NCBI GenBank assembly: GCA_036768485.1
Contig: JAVLUZ010000019.1
Location: forward strand, 588,889-652,888
Reading direction: 5' to 3'
Origin: Mermis nigrescens
Taxonomy: Eukaryota > Nematoda > Enoplea > Mermithida > Mermithidae
DNA: 64,000 bases
The notes below the pieces were generated by a model. That model did no database searches. It had not been told where the DNA came from and saw nothing but the letters and a program-made list of their open reading frames with translations. A program made the position numbers and the translations under genes. This document shows, piece after piece, positions 20,291 to 31,382 of the stretch (the stretch's first letter is position 1; the number at the start of each line of letters is the position of its first letter).

Positions 20291-23200
20291 GTAATTTAGT
20301 TCCTAAGTAATTCAGCTCAATTTATTATTTTCTTGTGTAGAGATCGGATTTTTCGCGATTTTTTACAATAAGCGATTTTTAAAAAGTTCCCAAAAATTTT
20401 CAAAAATTTGTAGAAGAGTTGCTTTTTAAAGCGTTTTTAGCTATCTCTGTGCTCAAAAGTGCCGAATTTTTAGCGCTTCGCGCCATTATACTCATATTTT
20501 GACTATATTTCGTTCGATTTGTTCCGACTTTGTTGATTTTTTCGTAATTTTCTTATGTTTTGATGCTCTAGAAAGATGGAGTATCGTCAGAAATGCTAAA
20601 AAGGATGTTTCTAATGCGTACCTACCATTTTTGTACCCAAAAAGGCACTTTATAATTACATTTCCCCCATAATTTCCGTGCTGCGCATGTAAAGTGGCTA
20701 ACATTAAAAATTATTATCTGGCGTCGCAGACCAGTCAAAAGTTATATTCATTTGAAGTATCAACGTTTTAGCGCCAAGCTTGAATTTTTCCCAAAACCAT
20801 GAATTTACCGTGAGTCCGAATGATGCAAAGAGCGGTGGAAAACAATGAAGAAAAAAGTTTTTTCAATATTTTTCATTTCCTTCAGTCCCTTTTTGAATCA
20901 TTTACATAAAAGTTGAAACGGCAGCTTGCGGATTCATATTGGTACAGGCAAAAATAAGCCAGAGCTAATGTTATTTTGAAGGAGAGCCGTGCATCGTATA
21001 ATATGCTAATCTAGCACTTGCGCCGATACAGGGGGTACCGATACTGGCATAGGGTTACCACCACACCTGGGCGTGGGGGTTGGAGGGGTATGCACCCCCA
21101 GAAACCAAAATACCCCCAGAAACCAAAATCAAAGAGAAAAAAACCAAAAAAATTGTTTTTTTCGCAAGTTTTTGATGCCGATGGGTAGTGCTCGATGAGA
21201 AACGTTGAAAAATGGTGTTTTTCGCCATACCGCCATTTTTAAGGCCATTTTTTGACATTTAAAAAATCTTGCACCTTACCCAGAATTTTGGTGCCGCCCA
21301 CCTATGGTCACCACTACTTTGCTGTAAGAGGAAGGAGAAAACAAATATTTCACTGAATAAGTTTTGTAAAAGTAAGTTTCTTGCCTTTTGGAAATTGCTG
21401 CTCCCCAAACAAGCTTAAATTTTGTCGCTTTTGCTGTTTCGGACTATATTTCTTCTCAATTGCTATTCATAAACTCTATCTCACGTTTTATAATTGTCGA
21501 CTCGTCCACGTCTTAAAACTTATACAGGGTGTTTCAATAAAAAACGGTACCGCACTTACTAAAATGGATATACTGTAGCGTACATTTAAAAAATTAATAG
21601 TTTAAACTTTGGAAGAGTGTGGTCTAATGTTTGATCGCTTGTTTAGTAAAATTTTATAACATGGGAACGATATCTCCGGAATTCAGGGCTTTTTTCCTAA
21701 AGCCACGTATGCTTCGAGTTTTGGCGCGAAAACTTTAAATTTTTTGCCAAATTAGTGATGGCCGCTAATAATTAAATAACCACTGCACGTAGACTGCTGT
21801 AATTTTTTAGCGGTTGGAGAAGCAAAGATTAAATACAAACGAACAGAATTCTATTCAATACGACTGAAAAATTTTGCTTAAACGTTACAGTAAGTGTTAC
21901 TCACAATGACTTCTATTAGATCTGTCAGTCAGTTTTGATCGATAGACAAATTGATCGATGTGCAGTCAGGCGCTTCCAGGCCGTAAAATTTGCCTTATTA
22001 AGTGATCAGTATTCCTAATCTGCATTTTGTATAAGAATTTTGTTCACATTTTTATACGAGCTGTTAGATTTTACTATTTTAGCAAAAGTCCTAAAAAAAT
22101 TCGGCGCCAAAACTCGAACTATGTGAGTTGAGAAGAAAAGCCATAGATTTAGGAGAATTTTTTCTTACATCAAGAAATTATACCAAACAAGCATCCATAC
22201 ATACGACTACACTCTCGCGGAGTTTTAATTGTTAATTTTATGGATATGCTACAGTATACCTTTATTAGTGCGGTACCGTTATTTTTAAAAACATTCTCAA
22301 AGGCGTATCAAAGTTTTATTGAAATTGAATAAAATCTTAAATGCGACTTAAAATTTGGTATGAAAAATTTAGCGGTCTTGAGATTTTTCATGTTAAATAA
22401 TTCTATCAAGTTCACTTATATTTGTTCTTCCTATAAACATTGCTATTTTTGTCCTTAGGTTGTGCATAATCGCTCTCGATCGACTGACAATCTTAAGAAA
22501 CGTGGAGCGTGATTTGAGCTCAGTTGCGATTGCAGTTAAATTACAGGTTTGTACAACATAGGTGTTTTTATACTTATTAATATTTTTTCTATTCTCTTCC
22601 AACAAACCGGTAATAATGAAAAACGATGTTTTTATGTAATATTTTTTTACATCGCGCTTTACGCAGGGATTCAAGCGAATCTTGCGTTCGAATGACGTAA
22701 ACGTCTCAGTTCGAAATGGCATCGTAGACGTCGATTTGGACATAACGTTTACTTTACAGGTTCGCCGCGCAAAAGTTTATTGCCTTTTCGTTTTTTATCA
22801 AAATCTCTCTTACCTTACACTTCAGTATCCTCACTACATCAAAAGAAAGGCGATGAATTTAGTCATAATGTTGCAACGGCGTAAAAAATACAAGGCGAGG
22901 CCGATGCCCGGGTTTAAAACGTTAGCGATCGGTATTTTGAATCTGAATCAGGTTCGTTTAATGTTTAACTCGTCGTCTTTTTATCCAGCTTTACGACAGG
23001 CTTCGATTTTTCGCCTTTCGTTTTTCAAGGTCTTACAGAGTCCCGGAAACGTAGCGCGCGAGTTCAATTTATTCGGCGATAACGATAAATGTAATACCGT
23101 CGCCAAATTATACCTGAACAACTTGTCGACTCAACCGCTAGAACAGGAAGAGGCTAAGACCAAAGGTCGGTCGTAGTGTAAAGTAGTTTACAAAATGAGA

Positions 23201-26200
23201 TTTAGACTCAATGGCTTTATCGTTACTCGGTAATCTCGTTGTTTAATGTAAGGATTCGTTGTTTCGAGTTTAAATCGCCGGTGAACGTCGAGAAGGCGTA
23301 AACGATGTCGAAAAATTACACAATAGATTGGCCCCTTACGCTTTATAGCGGAATATATGTAAATTTTTGCTCGAACCCTTATGAAGATGTTTCAAAAAAT
23401 GCCTTTACGCCGCAGACGCGATGCAAGACGACAGCGAAGAGGAGGAGGATGATTCGACGCCGAACGAGGAAGGCGGTTCGGATTCGGAGCAGATGTTGGA
23501 CGACGGGCGTTCCGGGGTCAAAGGTCATTCGGGTCTAGTCGTCCGAAACGGCCGTCCGTTCGGTCGAAAAGCGCAAAAGCTGGGTCGAAATACGGCCGCG
23601 CGCCGCCAGAAAAATTTGAAACAAAAATTCGTCACATTGTTGAAGAAATTCAAAATTTCCGAAGACGTACCGTATACAAATGTTTTTCTAATTCGATTAA
23701 CGTTTTTATTAAAATTAATTATTTTTTCTTATTTCAAATCGCCAACAGGAAGCGTATTGGTTTTTGAAATTATATCGATTCAAAATAATGAGCGAAATGA
23801 CTTTAAAATTTTTTTATTAATAAAATACGTTCGTATTTATAAGCCGCATTTGTTTGAAACGAATCTTAATTCTCTAGTCATTGGGTCAAAGGTCAGTCGG
23901 ATCCATACCTGGGCGGGGGGGTTTGGGGTATGCACCCCCAGAAACCAAACCCCCCAGAATTCCATTTTTGAAATTTTTTTCTTCTTTTTTCGCAATTTTT
24001 CGATGCCAAGAAATAGTGCTCGATGAGAAACGTTTGAAAAATTGTGTTTTTTTCGCCAAACCACTATTTTTAGGGCCATTTTTGGACTTTTGAAAAAATC
24101 TTGCGCCTCTCCCCAGAACTTTGGTGCCGCCCATACGTGGGCAGCAAGAAAATTCTGGGGTGCAAGATTTTTTGAAGGGCGAAAAAATGGCATTAAAAAT
24201 GGTTGTATGGCGAAAAAAGACCATTTTTCGACGTTTCTCATCAAGCACTATCCATTGGCATCAAAAAATTGCTGAAAAAAACGAAAACAAATTTTTAAAA
24301 ATTGAATTCTGAAGGGGTTTTTTGGATTTCTGGGGGGGTATTTGGTTTCTGGGGTGCATACCCCCTCCCCCACGCCCAGGTGTGAGGTCGCCGCCCACCT
24401 ATGTATGGTCGGATCACGTCGTTGAAAAATATCGCGAAGAATCGGAAAAAACGATTTCTATATCGCATCGTCCAGCTTTTATGCTTACATCCAGTCAATT
24501 TTTTATTTTCTTCCATTTTAGTTTCTTTATATTCCGTTTTATACTAATCTTGGCTTTAGTCTGGTTTGTCGCGTTTATATATGATAGTTTCTTTTTGAAA
24601 ACTTATTTTCATTATTTTTTTTGAAATTTATGATTTAATTTTATTTTTTTATTTATTTTTTATTTTATTTATTTTTTTAAATTTTTTATTTTATTTTTAA
24701 TTTTTTATTTTTTCGCGAAAACTTTTTCGCAGGCTTTGCCCACCGACGACCTGGTCGAAAGTTACTGTAACGAGAAGCCGACGCAACGCGAAATCGACGC
24801 TTTGTTCGAGGAGCTGGAAAATTTGTCCGACTCGGCTCCCGAATGCGACGCCGACGCCGTCAGCGTCAAGTCGACGCCCAAACCCGCTTTGCCGCCCTTC
24901 TTCGCGTCCACCAGCGCCGCCATCTTCGACGACCAACCGGCGCCTCCGGTCGAAAATGTAAACCGATTCGAAGTGTCGTGTAAACTAGTGTTAGTGTAAA
25001 GTGACATATGTATTGGCGATTGATGAATACCTGTACTCAAAAAGTACAGAAATGCAATAACGCGTATACGTAGAAAGGTACCGAGCGGAAAATTTGAGGC
25101 TTGACTCATTTTTCACGCGCTCGTCAATTTAATGTATAATTATATAATAATACTTATGTATTATATGAATAATATAATTATATACCTATGTATTATTTAA
25201 CTTAACGTGACTGAGTAATTTTATGGCCCGGCTGAAGTGAGTCGACCGGCATGAATCAGCTTACGTAGGATTGAATTTATACTGAAAAAATTGGCCTAAA
25301 ATACGTAATAACAACATTACACGCTGGACGGGTTTTCTTGTTGCAACCGGTTTTTTGTTAGAACTGGTTTTTTCCACTTTATTGCAATATTGTTCGAAAT
25401 CTTTTCTCATTTCATGCGTAACTCTAAACTCGCTTGCTTAGCAATCTTCGAATTAGACGAAAAAATTTAGTCTCGATTTCCTTTGCATATTTTAACTGTT
25501 TATATTTAGCTTTTTAATTTAATTTTTAGTCATTTCGTTTTTCCATTTTTTGTTCATCTTTATACATATTAAGCCGTGTCCGTTTTCTTTAGTACCTATT
25601 TAAGGCCGAATTCCTACTGTAATGTGGTGGGAGTGTAAATTGATCGAGGCTCCGTTTTAAGCATTACAGACTTCTTAAGCACTTCTACTCCAATTAGAAA
25701 ATGCTCGGTGATTGTAAAGAAAGTACAAGATTAGTTTAAACTTATGAGCGCCTTAGATCGTAATTCGGCTCATTTCCAGAAAACACTTTTTTAATTGCAA
25801 AGAAGCTACTAGGCGCCTTTGATATTTAATTTAATTTAATTACCTATATCAGATTAAAATCTACAATTTTAAATCAGTCTTGACTGAAATGCACAAAGGG
25901 CAGGGGCGGATTTAGATGGGGGCGCCCCCCCCTATTGGCCCAGAATAGTGCGCAAAATTAAGGATTTCTGAGCGATTTTTAGCGATTTTCGGGTTAAAAC
26001 GGCTAATTTTTCCGCCCAAGTCAGGGTTCCGCACCCCCCCCCTTAGGGGTACCGCCCCCCTTAGAAAAATCCTGGATCCGCCACTGACTAAGGCTGGGTG
26101 TTTTTGTGCGTGACAGCATTACTGAAGCTATAATATCTTCTAGAGCACTTATACAGCCGATTTCATTTTTTCAAAATTCAAAACAGCCCATTCTAAGGTG

Positions 26201-29200
26201 CAGACTTAGCTTAGCAGAGGAATTCGTTCTATTTTATCTTCATTGTTTGTATTCACAATAATCATTTATTTGGTTTACTTAAGTACTCTACTGATTGTTT
26301 TTTAATTCTTTCTTCTATCGAGTACACTCACTTCTCTCCCATTCATACACGTAAAAGTGGGGATGGAAGGATCGCCTCACTCAAAGTCGGCGGCCATCCC
26401 CCACATCCCCGCCCGAAGCCAGCAAATTCTTGACCTCCCCCCATTTTTGGAAAAACTTGAAGTTTTTGGCTGTTTTTTGGCCAAAAATTGGAGTTTATTT
26501 ACGCCCGCTGTTTTTTTGTACGAGACAAATATTTTGAGGCTCGTACAAAGACTTTCGGAACCATCTTTGTACGATGTACAAAGACTTTTTGTTGCAAAGT
26601 GATAGTAATTTTAACGCTTTTTTTGAGTATTTTTTGGAAAAATTTTAGAAATATTCATCGACACTTGCGACGAATATCATGGTTGACACTCGATTTAGCT
26701 GCGGGCATAAAACACTCAAAAATCTATCTTTAAGCATCTTTGTACAGATTTAAACATCTTTTACATCTATCTCTACTGTTTTATGAAGATTTTATGCGAA
26801 AAAACGAACTATTAAACAACTTTGCACTGTTTTCTGCCGTTTGAAGATAAAATTGACTTTTTTATCTTTGCGTTGCATTAAATTTATAAGCGAATTGGTG
26901 TCTATTATGAGATTCAGTCGGCATCATTGCAATCGCTGTATTATTTTCCGATTGTGTAACGCAAGTTATTTTAGCTTTCTGAGTCGAATTGTTTGAGTAA
27001 ATTTAACCCAAAACTCATGAAAATTTCGGCGCTTCGCGCTGAACTAATATAAACAGCTGAATTAAGGACAAAGTATGTAACTTTTTTGTGAAACGGGCGG
27101 GTCACGGATAACAATCTAGTAGTATGTAAAAATGTGCATATTTAATAGTATATCTATATATTATATGTACAAAAAATTTTTCGCTCGTACAAACACTTTT
27201 CCGGAGATCTTTGTACATGTTCGAAGAGGCTCGTACAAAAAACAGTGTTTACCCCCCTTCCCCAGATTGGCCGGGGACTCCCCAACCAAAATTTTGCGCC
27301 GTTACATGTGTGCTCTCATTACAATTTATTTCTATGAAATTCACTGAGCCTAAACTCGTCATGTCATCAATTGAATGTAATAATTCTACTGAAGTACACA
27401 TTTCCGTTAGCTGAGTGGTTTGTTTCGCTCAAGCTAATATTGATAGATGGATTAGAAAAAATTGATAGCTCAAGTGATAAAAATATAAAAATAGACTCGA
27501 TTTATACTTTTCGCCGGAAAAAAGCAAAAACCAGGAGATTTTCTGAGTGTTTTAAAAAAAATCGAAAATTTTGCGGGGTCAACATCGTGCGTGACCTGAG
27601 TTTCACACCCGCTTTTGCCTAAAAAAGTGTTTTAGCTGTTTTTAGTGATCTTGCGGCTCAAAGCGTCAATTTTGGCGCTTCGCGTCCCATGTTTTAATCA
27701 GTTTAGTCGAACTTTTCGGAATTTTTTTGTTTATGCGCTAGAAAGAAAAAGCATCATCGGAAACTCATAGAAATGGCGGTTTTTACGGATGTTCATCTTT
27801 TTATGGTCAAAAAAGTCACATTAGAAAAAGTTGTGTCCTCCCCAATCTCCGTGTTGTGCATGTATTGTTAGCATTGGTTTTGGAACAACGGGTCAATCAA
27901 TACCCGTCAGACCCCCAAGTAACACGTCTGCTGGCAGATATATTAGCTTCAAAATTTTGGTTTGGATTTCCTGGCCATTTTAAGGGGCGCGGAGTGGCGG
28001 ATCTGGACTTTCCTAAGGGGGCGAAACTCAAGTTTTCCAAAAACTGTCCAAAATAGGTCAAGAATTTGCCGTTCACGTGCGAAATATCGTTTTTTTGGCA
28101 TTTTGCATTGTCTACTTTTATTAAAAATAGCGTTTCAGCGCAACATTTTTTCGAAAAGTTTCGAAATTTTCGACAATTTAGCTCGAAAAAATCATCAAAT
28201 TTCTTTGATCATTGATTACAGCGGTAATCTGGCGCGAAGCGCCAAAAAATTTGTGAAATTAAAGCGCAACAATTATTAAAAGCTTGAATTACTGCTCTGA
28301 TCTGCTGTATTTATAGCGATTGACGCAGTACAATTTTGAAAATTACGCTCGAAAATTGAAGAAAACTATGCTGAAAAGCTGTTTCTGCTCTTGAAATCGT
28401 CTCAAACCTATTCTCTGGGCAAAAATTTGATTTCCGGACCGTCCGAGAAATTAAATAAATGTTATTAATAAGTATTATCCGGCTCGAAGCGCCGAAAACA
28501 TTTGAGAAATTATGATCACTGACGGCCAAAAATCATTGCTAATTACATATCCTTTCTTTATCTCGCCAATTATTCTTGGCCGATGGCGAGCGGCTCCCCC
28601 CCGCCCCCGCCCTCCTTAAATCCGCTCCAAGGCGAGGGGGAAGGGGGAAATGACCTCCATTTTTTGGGAAAATGTGGTAAAAAAAGCCTCTAAAACGCCC
28701 AAAACTGTGGGGTGGGGTCAAAACTTTTTCGACTTCGGGGAATCAATTTAGGGTGGGCATCCCCGAACCCCCTGCTATGTACTCGCGTGACTAAAAGCGT
28801 ACGTCGCTACGCAGGCGAGCGAAGAAAGCAAGGAGTCGGGCGATAGTCAAACGGGCGCCGACGCCGAAACGACGAGCGAGCCGGAAATGTCGGACGGCGT
28901 CGGCCGTTCGGCGCCGCCGTCGGCCAAAACGTCGCTGCCGCAGCAGCGGAAAAGTTTGAGCGGCAGGCCGCTCAGTCCGTCCGACGTCGCCGCTTTATTG
29001 CCGCCGGCTAAAAAGACGACGCCGCCGGCGGCGAAAGATCAGTCGCCGTCGGCGGCCAAGACGACGCCGTCGTGCGCGCCGTCCGGCGAGAAAAAGCGCA
29101 AAATGTTTCCGCCGAATCGACAAGCGAGCGCCGACGTCGCCGCGTCGCCGACGACGGCGGCGGTGGCCGAAAAAAAATTCTTGGACAAATTGAGCGGCCA

Positions 29201-29425
29201 TCACGTGTTCACGTCGGCGAGCCGCCTGCGTTTGTCGCAGTCGTCGGCCGCCGGGAGCGCGGCGCCGCCGCCGCCGCCTTCCAAAGATCCGCGCCGCCGC
29301 CCGGCGTCGACGACGCACAAACCCGTCGGCGAACAGTTGGCGGCGAGTTTTAGCGCTGATGACGCCGCCGCGTTGCCCGACGCGCCGGTCGCATTAATCG
29401 GCGCCGCCGACGTTTTAGCGCCGGT
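20211..29425 (+). CDS. PACS family sorting protein, 5' portion (8 exons), truncated at an assembly gap
   Basis: PACS proteins are cytosolic connectors that bind acidic-cluster motifs in cargo such as furin and link them to AP-1/AP-3 or COPI for sorting between trans-Golgi network, endosomes and ER. Exons: 20211-20290, 22459-22546, 22667-22759, 22826-22951, 23030-23165, 23416-23666, 24733-24957 and 28815-29425. All have GT-AG borders and matching phases over 536 codons. The conserved order is FATWEVDRT (12-20), RLTILRNVERDLSSVAIAV (about 35-53), FKRILRSNDV, YPHYIKRKA and IMLQRRKKYK (88-110), GFKTLAIGILNLNQ, NNLSTQPLEQE, acidic DDSEEEEDD (179-187), NLKQKFVTLLKKFKISED (241-258) and STPKPALPPFF (305-315). 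The last 31 codons (506-536) match the start of the PACS middle/C-terminal region. The C-terminal half is absent. Start at 20211 is chosen for its better context (G at -3 and +4); the in-frame ATG at 20235 is the alternative. Vertebrate paralogue assignment (PACS1 or PACS2) is not possible. Confidence 0.92.
20340..20690. mobile_element. Dispersed repeat, family D
   Basis: In PACS intron 1. Shares with 27540-27862 and 51262-51668 the blocks TTTTTAGCTATCT, GCGCTTCGCGCC (20473) and the run ATGCTCTAGAAAGATGGAGY, ending TCCGTGCTGCGCATG. Boundaries are approximate; non-coding. Confidence 0.6.
21062..21306 (-). mobile_element. Family A hAT-like MITE
   Basis: A 245-bp reverse copy in PACS intron 1, with a 7-of-8 TSD (GTTACCAC / GTCACCAC). 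Confidence 0.87.
21525..22300. mobile_element. Mariner-type element, CAGGGTGTTTC end
   Basis: Left end TA|CAGGGTGTTTCAATAAA followed by ACGGTACCGCACTTACTAAA. About 700 bp later the inverse TTTATTAGTGCGGTACCGT occurs, with inverted ATATGCTACAGTATACC just inside it. This gives terminal inverted repeats of about 50 bp. TA target and CAGGGTGTTT are typical of Tc1/mariner MITEs. No transposase. The right terminus is eroded. It fills much of PACS intron 1. Confidence 0.7.
22459..22546 (+). CDS. PACS exon 2
   Basis: Acceptor TTTGTCCTTAG|G, donor TTACAG|GTTTGT. Encodes LCIIALDRLTILRNVERD and SSVAIAVKLQ, matching the PACS LTLTRLTIL ... SVSIAVK segment. An ORF on the other strand is a shadow. Confidence 0.92.
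22667..22759 (+). CDS. PACS exon 3
   Basis: 31 codons beginning GFKRILRSNDV and ending ITFTLQ, equivalent to the SKRILRSNEIVLP ... LTFSLQ segment of animal PACS. Phase 0 at both ends; the following intron is only 66 bp. Confidence 0.93.
22826..22951 (+). CDS. PACS exon 4
   Basis: 42 codons holding the best-conserved PACS block: YPHYIKRKA, IMLQRRKKYK, GFKTLAIGILNLNQ. Phase 0 at both ends. Confidence 0.95.
23030..23165 (+). CDS. PACS exon 5
   Basis: Begins VLQSPGN after TTTTTCAAG and ends NNLSTQPLEQEEAKTK plus one base. Aligns with the VMQHP ... SLSSQPID segment. An alternative acceptor nine bases downstream would drop VLQ and fit the family less well. Confidence 0.88.
23416..23666 (+). CDS. 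PACS exon 6 (acidic cluster)
   Basis: Completes Asp175, then gives DDSEEEEDD and a Ser/Asp/Glu-rich stretch equivalent to the PACS autoregulatory acidic cluster. It ends with NLKQKFVTLLKKFKISED. Donor GAAGAC|GTACCG. Confidence 0.93.
23904..24407 (-). mobile_element. Family A MITE with a second family A MITE nested in it
   Basis: The outer copy is flanked by perfect TSD GTCGGATC (23896-23903 and 24408-24415). A complete plus-oriented copy (24132-24384) is inserted into its last 20 bp, duplicating about GGTGCCGCC. Both lie in PACS intron 6, and all ORFs here are artefacts. Confidence 0.87.
24500..24720. repeat. T/A low-complexity tract before PACS exon 7
   Basis: Runs of TTTATTTTT over about 200 bp, ending in the CGCAG acceptor of exon 7. 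It may serve as an extended pyrimidine tract. Confidence 0.6.
24733..24957 (+). CDS. PACS exon 7
   Basis: 75 codons, phase 0 at both ends. EIDALFEELENLSDSAPE and KSTPKPALPPFF match the EEDLDELYDSLE ... LSTPKPKLKPFF region. Donor GAAAAT|GTAAAC. The exon is conspicuously CpG- and GC-rich against AT-rich introns. Confidence 0.92.
25133..25900. other. PACS intron 7, AT-rich, nothing recognised
   Basis: TATAATTATATAATA-type palindromic AT-rich sequence at 25133-25200, then featureless sequence. Confidence 0.45.
25901..26086. mobile_element. Short hAT-like MITE (CAGTGGCGGATC family)
   Basis: A 186-bp copy closely similar to 125-308. Flanks ACAAAGGG / ACTAAGGC are a diverged 8-bp TSD. Lies in PACS intron 7. 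Confidence 0.82.
26506..27247. mobile_element. CAGTGTTTTTTGTA-ended element
   Basis: A 742-bp element in PACS intron 7. Ends CGCTGTTTTTTTGTACGAG and, reverse-complemented, CACTGTTTTTTGTACGAGC; TSD 7 of 8 (TTTACGCC / TTTACCCC). Multiple GTACAAAGA palindromic motifs near both ends and GGCGCTTCGCGCT at 27028-27040. Same family as 9980-10421. Confidence 0.8.
27540..27862. mobile_element. Family D dispersed repeat
   Basis: Shares GGCGCTTCGCG (27674), ATGCGCTAGAAAGAAAAAGC and the TCTCCGTGTTGTGCATGT end with 20340-20690 and 51262-51668. Left boundary uncertain. Confidence 0.55.
27990..28620. mobile_element. Long CAGTGGCGGATC-family element, ends eroded
   Basis: Starts near AGTGGCGGATCTGGACTTTC. 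Contains GGCGCGAAGCGCC (28231-28243) and a second, imperfect copy near 28481, plus blocks of 4999-5529 and 56127-56716. Lies in PACS intron 7. Confidence 0.72.
28815..29425 (+). CDS. PACS exon 8, incomplete at gap
   Basis: Acceptor CTACGCAG|GCG, phase 0. 203 codons of Ser/Pro/Ala/Lys-rich, low-complexity, very GC-rich sequence, then residues resembling EQLAASFSADDAAALPDAPV that match the DQLNQILVSDAALPENV block of PACS. The frame runs into N at 29426. GC richness leaves long arginine-rich shadow ORFs on the other strand. Confidence 0.85.
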
Positions 29426-29442
29426 NNNNNNNNNNNNNNNNN
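29426..29442. other. Assembly gap (17 N)
   Basis: Seventeen N. Coding PACS sequence on the left, unrelated repeat DNA on the right. Confidence 0.99.
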
Positions 29443-29554
29443 GATACCAAAAAGGTACCTCGCACAGGGCCCCCAAATGCCTAAGACCGGGCCTGAACGG
29501 TGCCATAGTGAGGTTTTATAGAAAAGAAAGATTTTGGGCACAAAACATTTAGGG

Positions 29555-29960
29555 TTCAAGCCAGTGTTTTTTGTACTCAGCAAAGATTTTTCCCGATGTA
29601 CAAAAACTTTTCGAGACCGTCTTTGTACATGTACACAGATTTTTGGGCAGACAAAAATTGCAAAAAAGGTGTGAAATGAGTAATTGTGTGTTCTATATAT
29701 CTTTATATTGGCGATATTGCATTTCAAAAGGACAAATGTCAATTTTTTGCACTTCGCGCCGTTTTAAGACAAATCTTAGTGATTTTTGCCCTTAGAGACC
29801 CAGAAATTAGCTAAAATACACTACCAAAAGTCGAACAACTCTGTTTTTACCACACTAAAATCGCTACTGTACCATATTATAGTACCCAAAAATTTGTGTG
29901 TACAAAATGTACAAAGATTTTTGGGAACACAAAAACTGTAAAAAGGTGTAAAAAGGCTCT
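29555..29960. mobile_element. CAGTGTTTTTTGTA-ended element, partial
   Basis: Left end CCAGTGTTTTTTGTACTCAG, then CTTTGTACATGTACA and, near the right, ATGTACAAAGATTTTTGGG. No TSD resolved. Contains a CACTTCGCGCC variant of the hairpin at about 29752. Confidence 0.6.
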
Positions 29961-30169
29961 TCATCTGTGGTGAAAGCATCGTCATCATCTAGTTTGGTCA
30001 GGGGGCACGTGCTCCCCCCAAAATAAAATCTGAGAATTATTTTTTCCTTAACTTCTCCTTTGTTTTTTTAACCAAAAATCGCAAAAAAAATGTTCGGCGC
30101 ATAATTATAACCTTTTTAGTCCCAAGTGCGCGTTTTGAAGACTTCATTGTCATTCAGTCTTTATTTATA

Positions 30170-30974
30170 TCTAGGGTGTTTCAAAAAAACAAAACCCTTA
30201 TCCGACCTTGTAACTGTCCAAGGGTTCGCTCAATTTCAATGCAAATTGCTTTAAAACATAGGCAAAAACCTGTGTAAGAAGCTTGCAAAGTTTCGTATCC
30301 GTAGCTTGCTCTGTTCTTGTACGAAGCGCAATTCTGTAAAAGTCGTTTTTTCATTAAATACAATGCATCTTAAAAAATAAATCACGTATTTGCAACGTTG
30401 TAGCTTTTAATAAAGTATATATTTTAGAATACAATCTGCTTTATTAAAAAGCCTATTTGTCTAGCTGTTATCCTGTAAATTTTCGTACTAGTTCGCTACT
30501 TGGTTCAACATTTATTGAGCTTTCGCCAAAGGTCATTCCTTAGGTCATTCACAAGCGTAAGCAACTCGCTGGTTATTTTGTCATTGCTGGCTGAATGGCC
30601 GAGGCAGTGACCTTAGGCAAAAGCTGAATAGCTCTTGAACCAACAAGCAAAATAATATGAAAATTTAGAGGCAATTAGCTAGATAAATGAGCTTTTGATC
30701 AAAACAGACCGTATTCTAAAGTGTATACATACTTGATCTAAAGCTACAACATCACAAACATTGGATTCATTTCTTACAATACATTGTTTTTAATGAAAAA
30801 AACGACTTTTACACAATTGTGCTTTGTACAAAAACAGAGCAAGCTACGGGTATGAAACTTTGCAAGTTTCTTACGAAGGTTTTGTCTATTGCTTAGAGCA
30901 ATTTGCGTTGAATTGAGCGAGCCGTTGGAAATTACGAGGTCGGATATGGGTTTCGTTTTTTTAAACACCCTGTA
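30170..30974. mobile_element. Mariner-type MITE with about 190-bp inverted repeats
   Basis: Left AGGGTGTTTCAAAAAAAC and, inverted at the right, CAGGGTGTTTAAAAAAACG. Similarity between the arms continues for about 190 bp (for example GCAAATTGCT, AGCTTGCTCTGTT, AAAAGTCGTTTTTTCATTAA). TA dinucleotides flank it. No transposase. Confidence 0.8.
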
Positions 30975-30988
30975 TATATATATACAGT

Positions 30989-31382
30989 GGTCGCCATGAA
31001 AGATGACGCGCTATCACCCTCAGAATTATAATGGATGGTGCCTCGCGAGCGCCGCGTTACGTCCATCATGCGCCATCATCTCTTTTTTCTATTCAGCGCC
31101 ATTGACCTCCATCATCCAGTTAATCTGGCGATGCGGACGGCGCAATTTAGCTATTAATAGCGCCAACAAGGAAACGCGCACGTGAATGCTGGCGCGCTTC
31201 CTTCTTGTTGGTGCTATTAATAGCTAAATTGCGCCGTCCGCATCACCAGATTAACGGGATGATGGAGGGTTAATAGCGCTGAATAGAAAGAAAGAGATGA
31301 TGGCGCATGGAATGTAACGGCGCTCGCGAATGCACCATCCATTATAATTCTGAGGGTGATGGCGCGTCATCTTTCATGGCGA

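Noticed and set aside
22393..22743. 116-codon minus-strand ORF
   Set aside because: It overlaps PACS exons 2 and 3, which match the family on the plus strand with correct splice phases.
23837..24312. Six overlapping ORFs in both strands
   Set aside because: They lie entirely in nested family A MITEs, in an intron, and similar ORFs occur in every copy of that repeat.
28995..29742. Arginine-rich minus-strand ORFs opposite PACS exon 8
   Set aside because: Shadows of GC-rich coding sequence on the plus strand; one even reads through the N gap.
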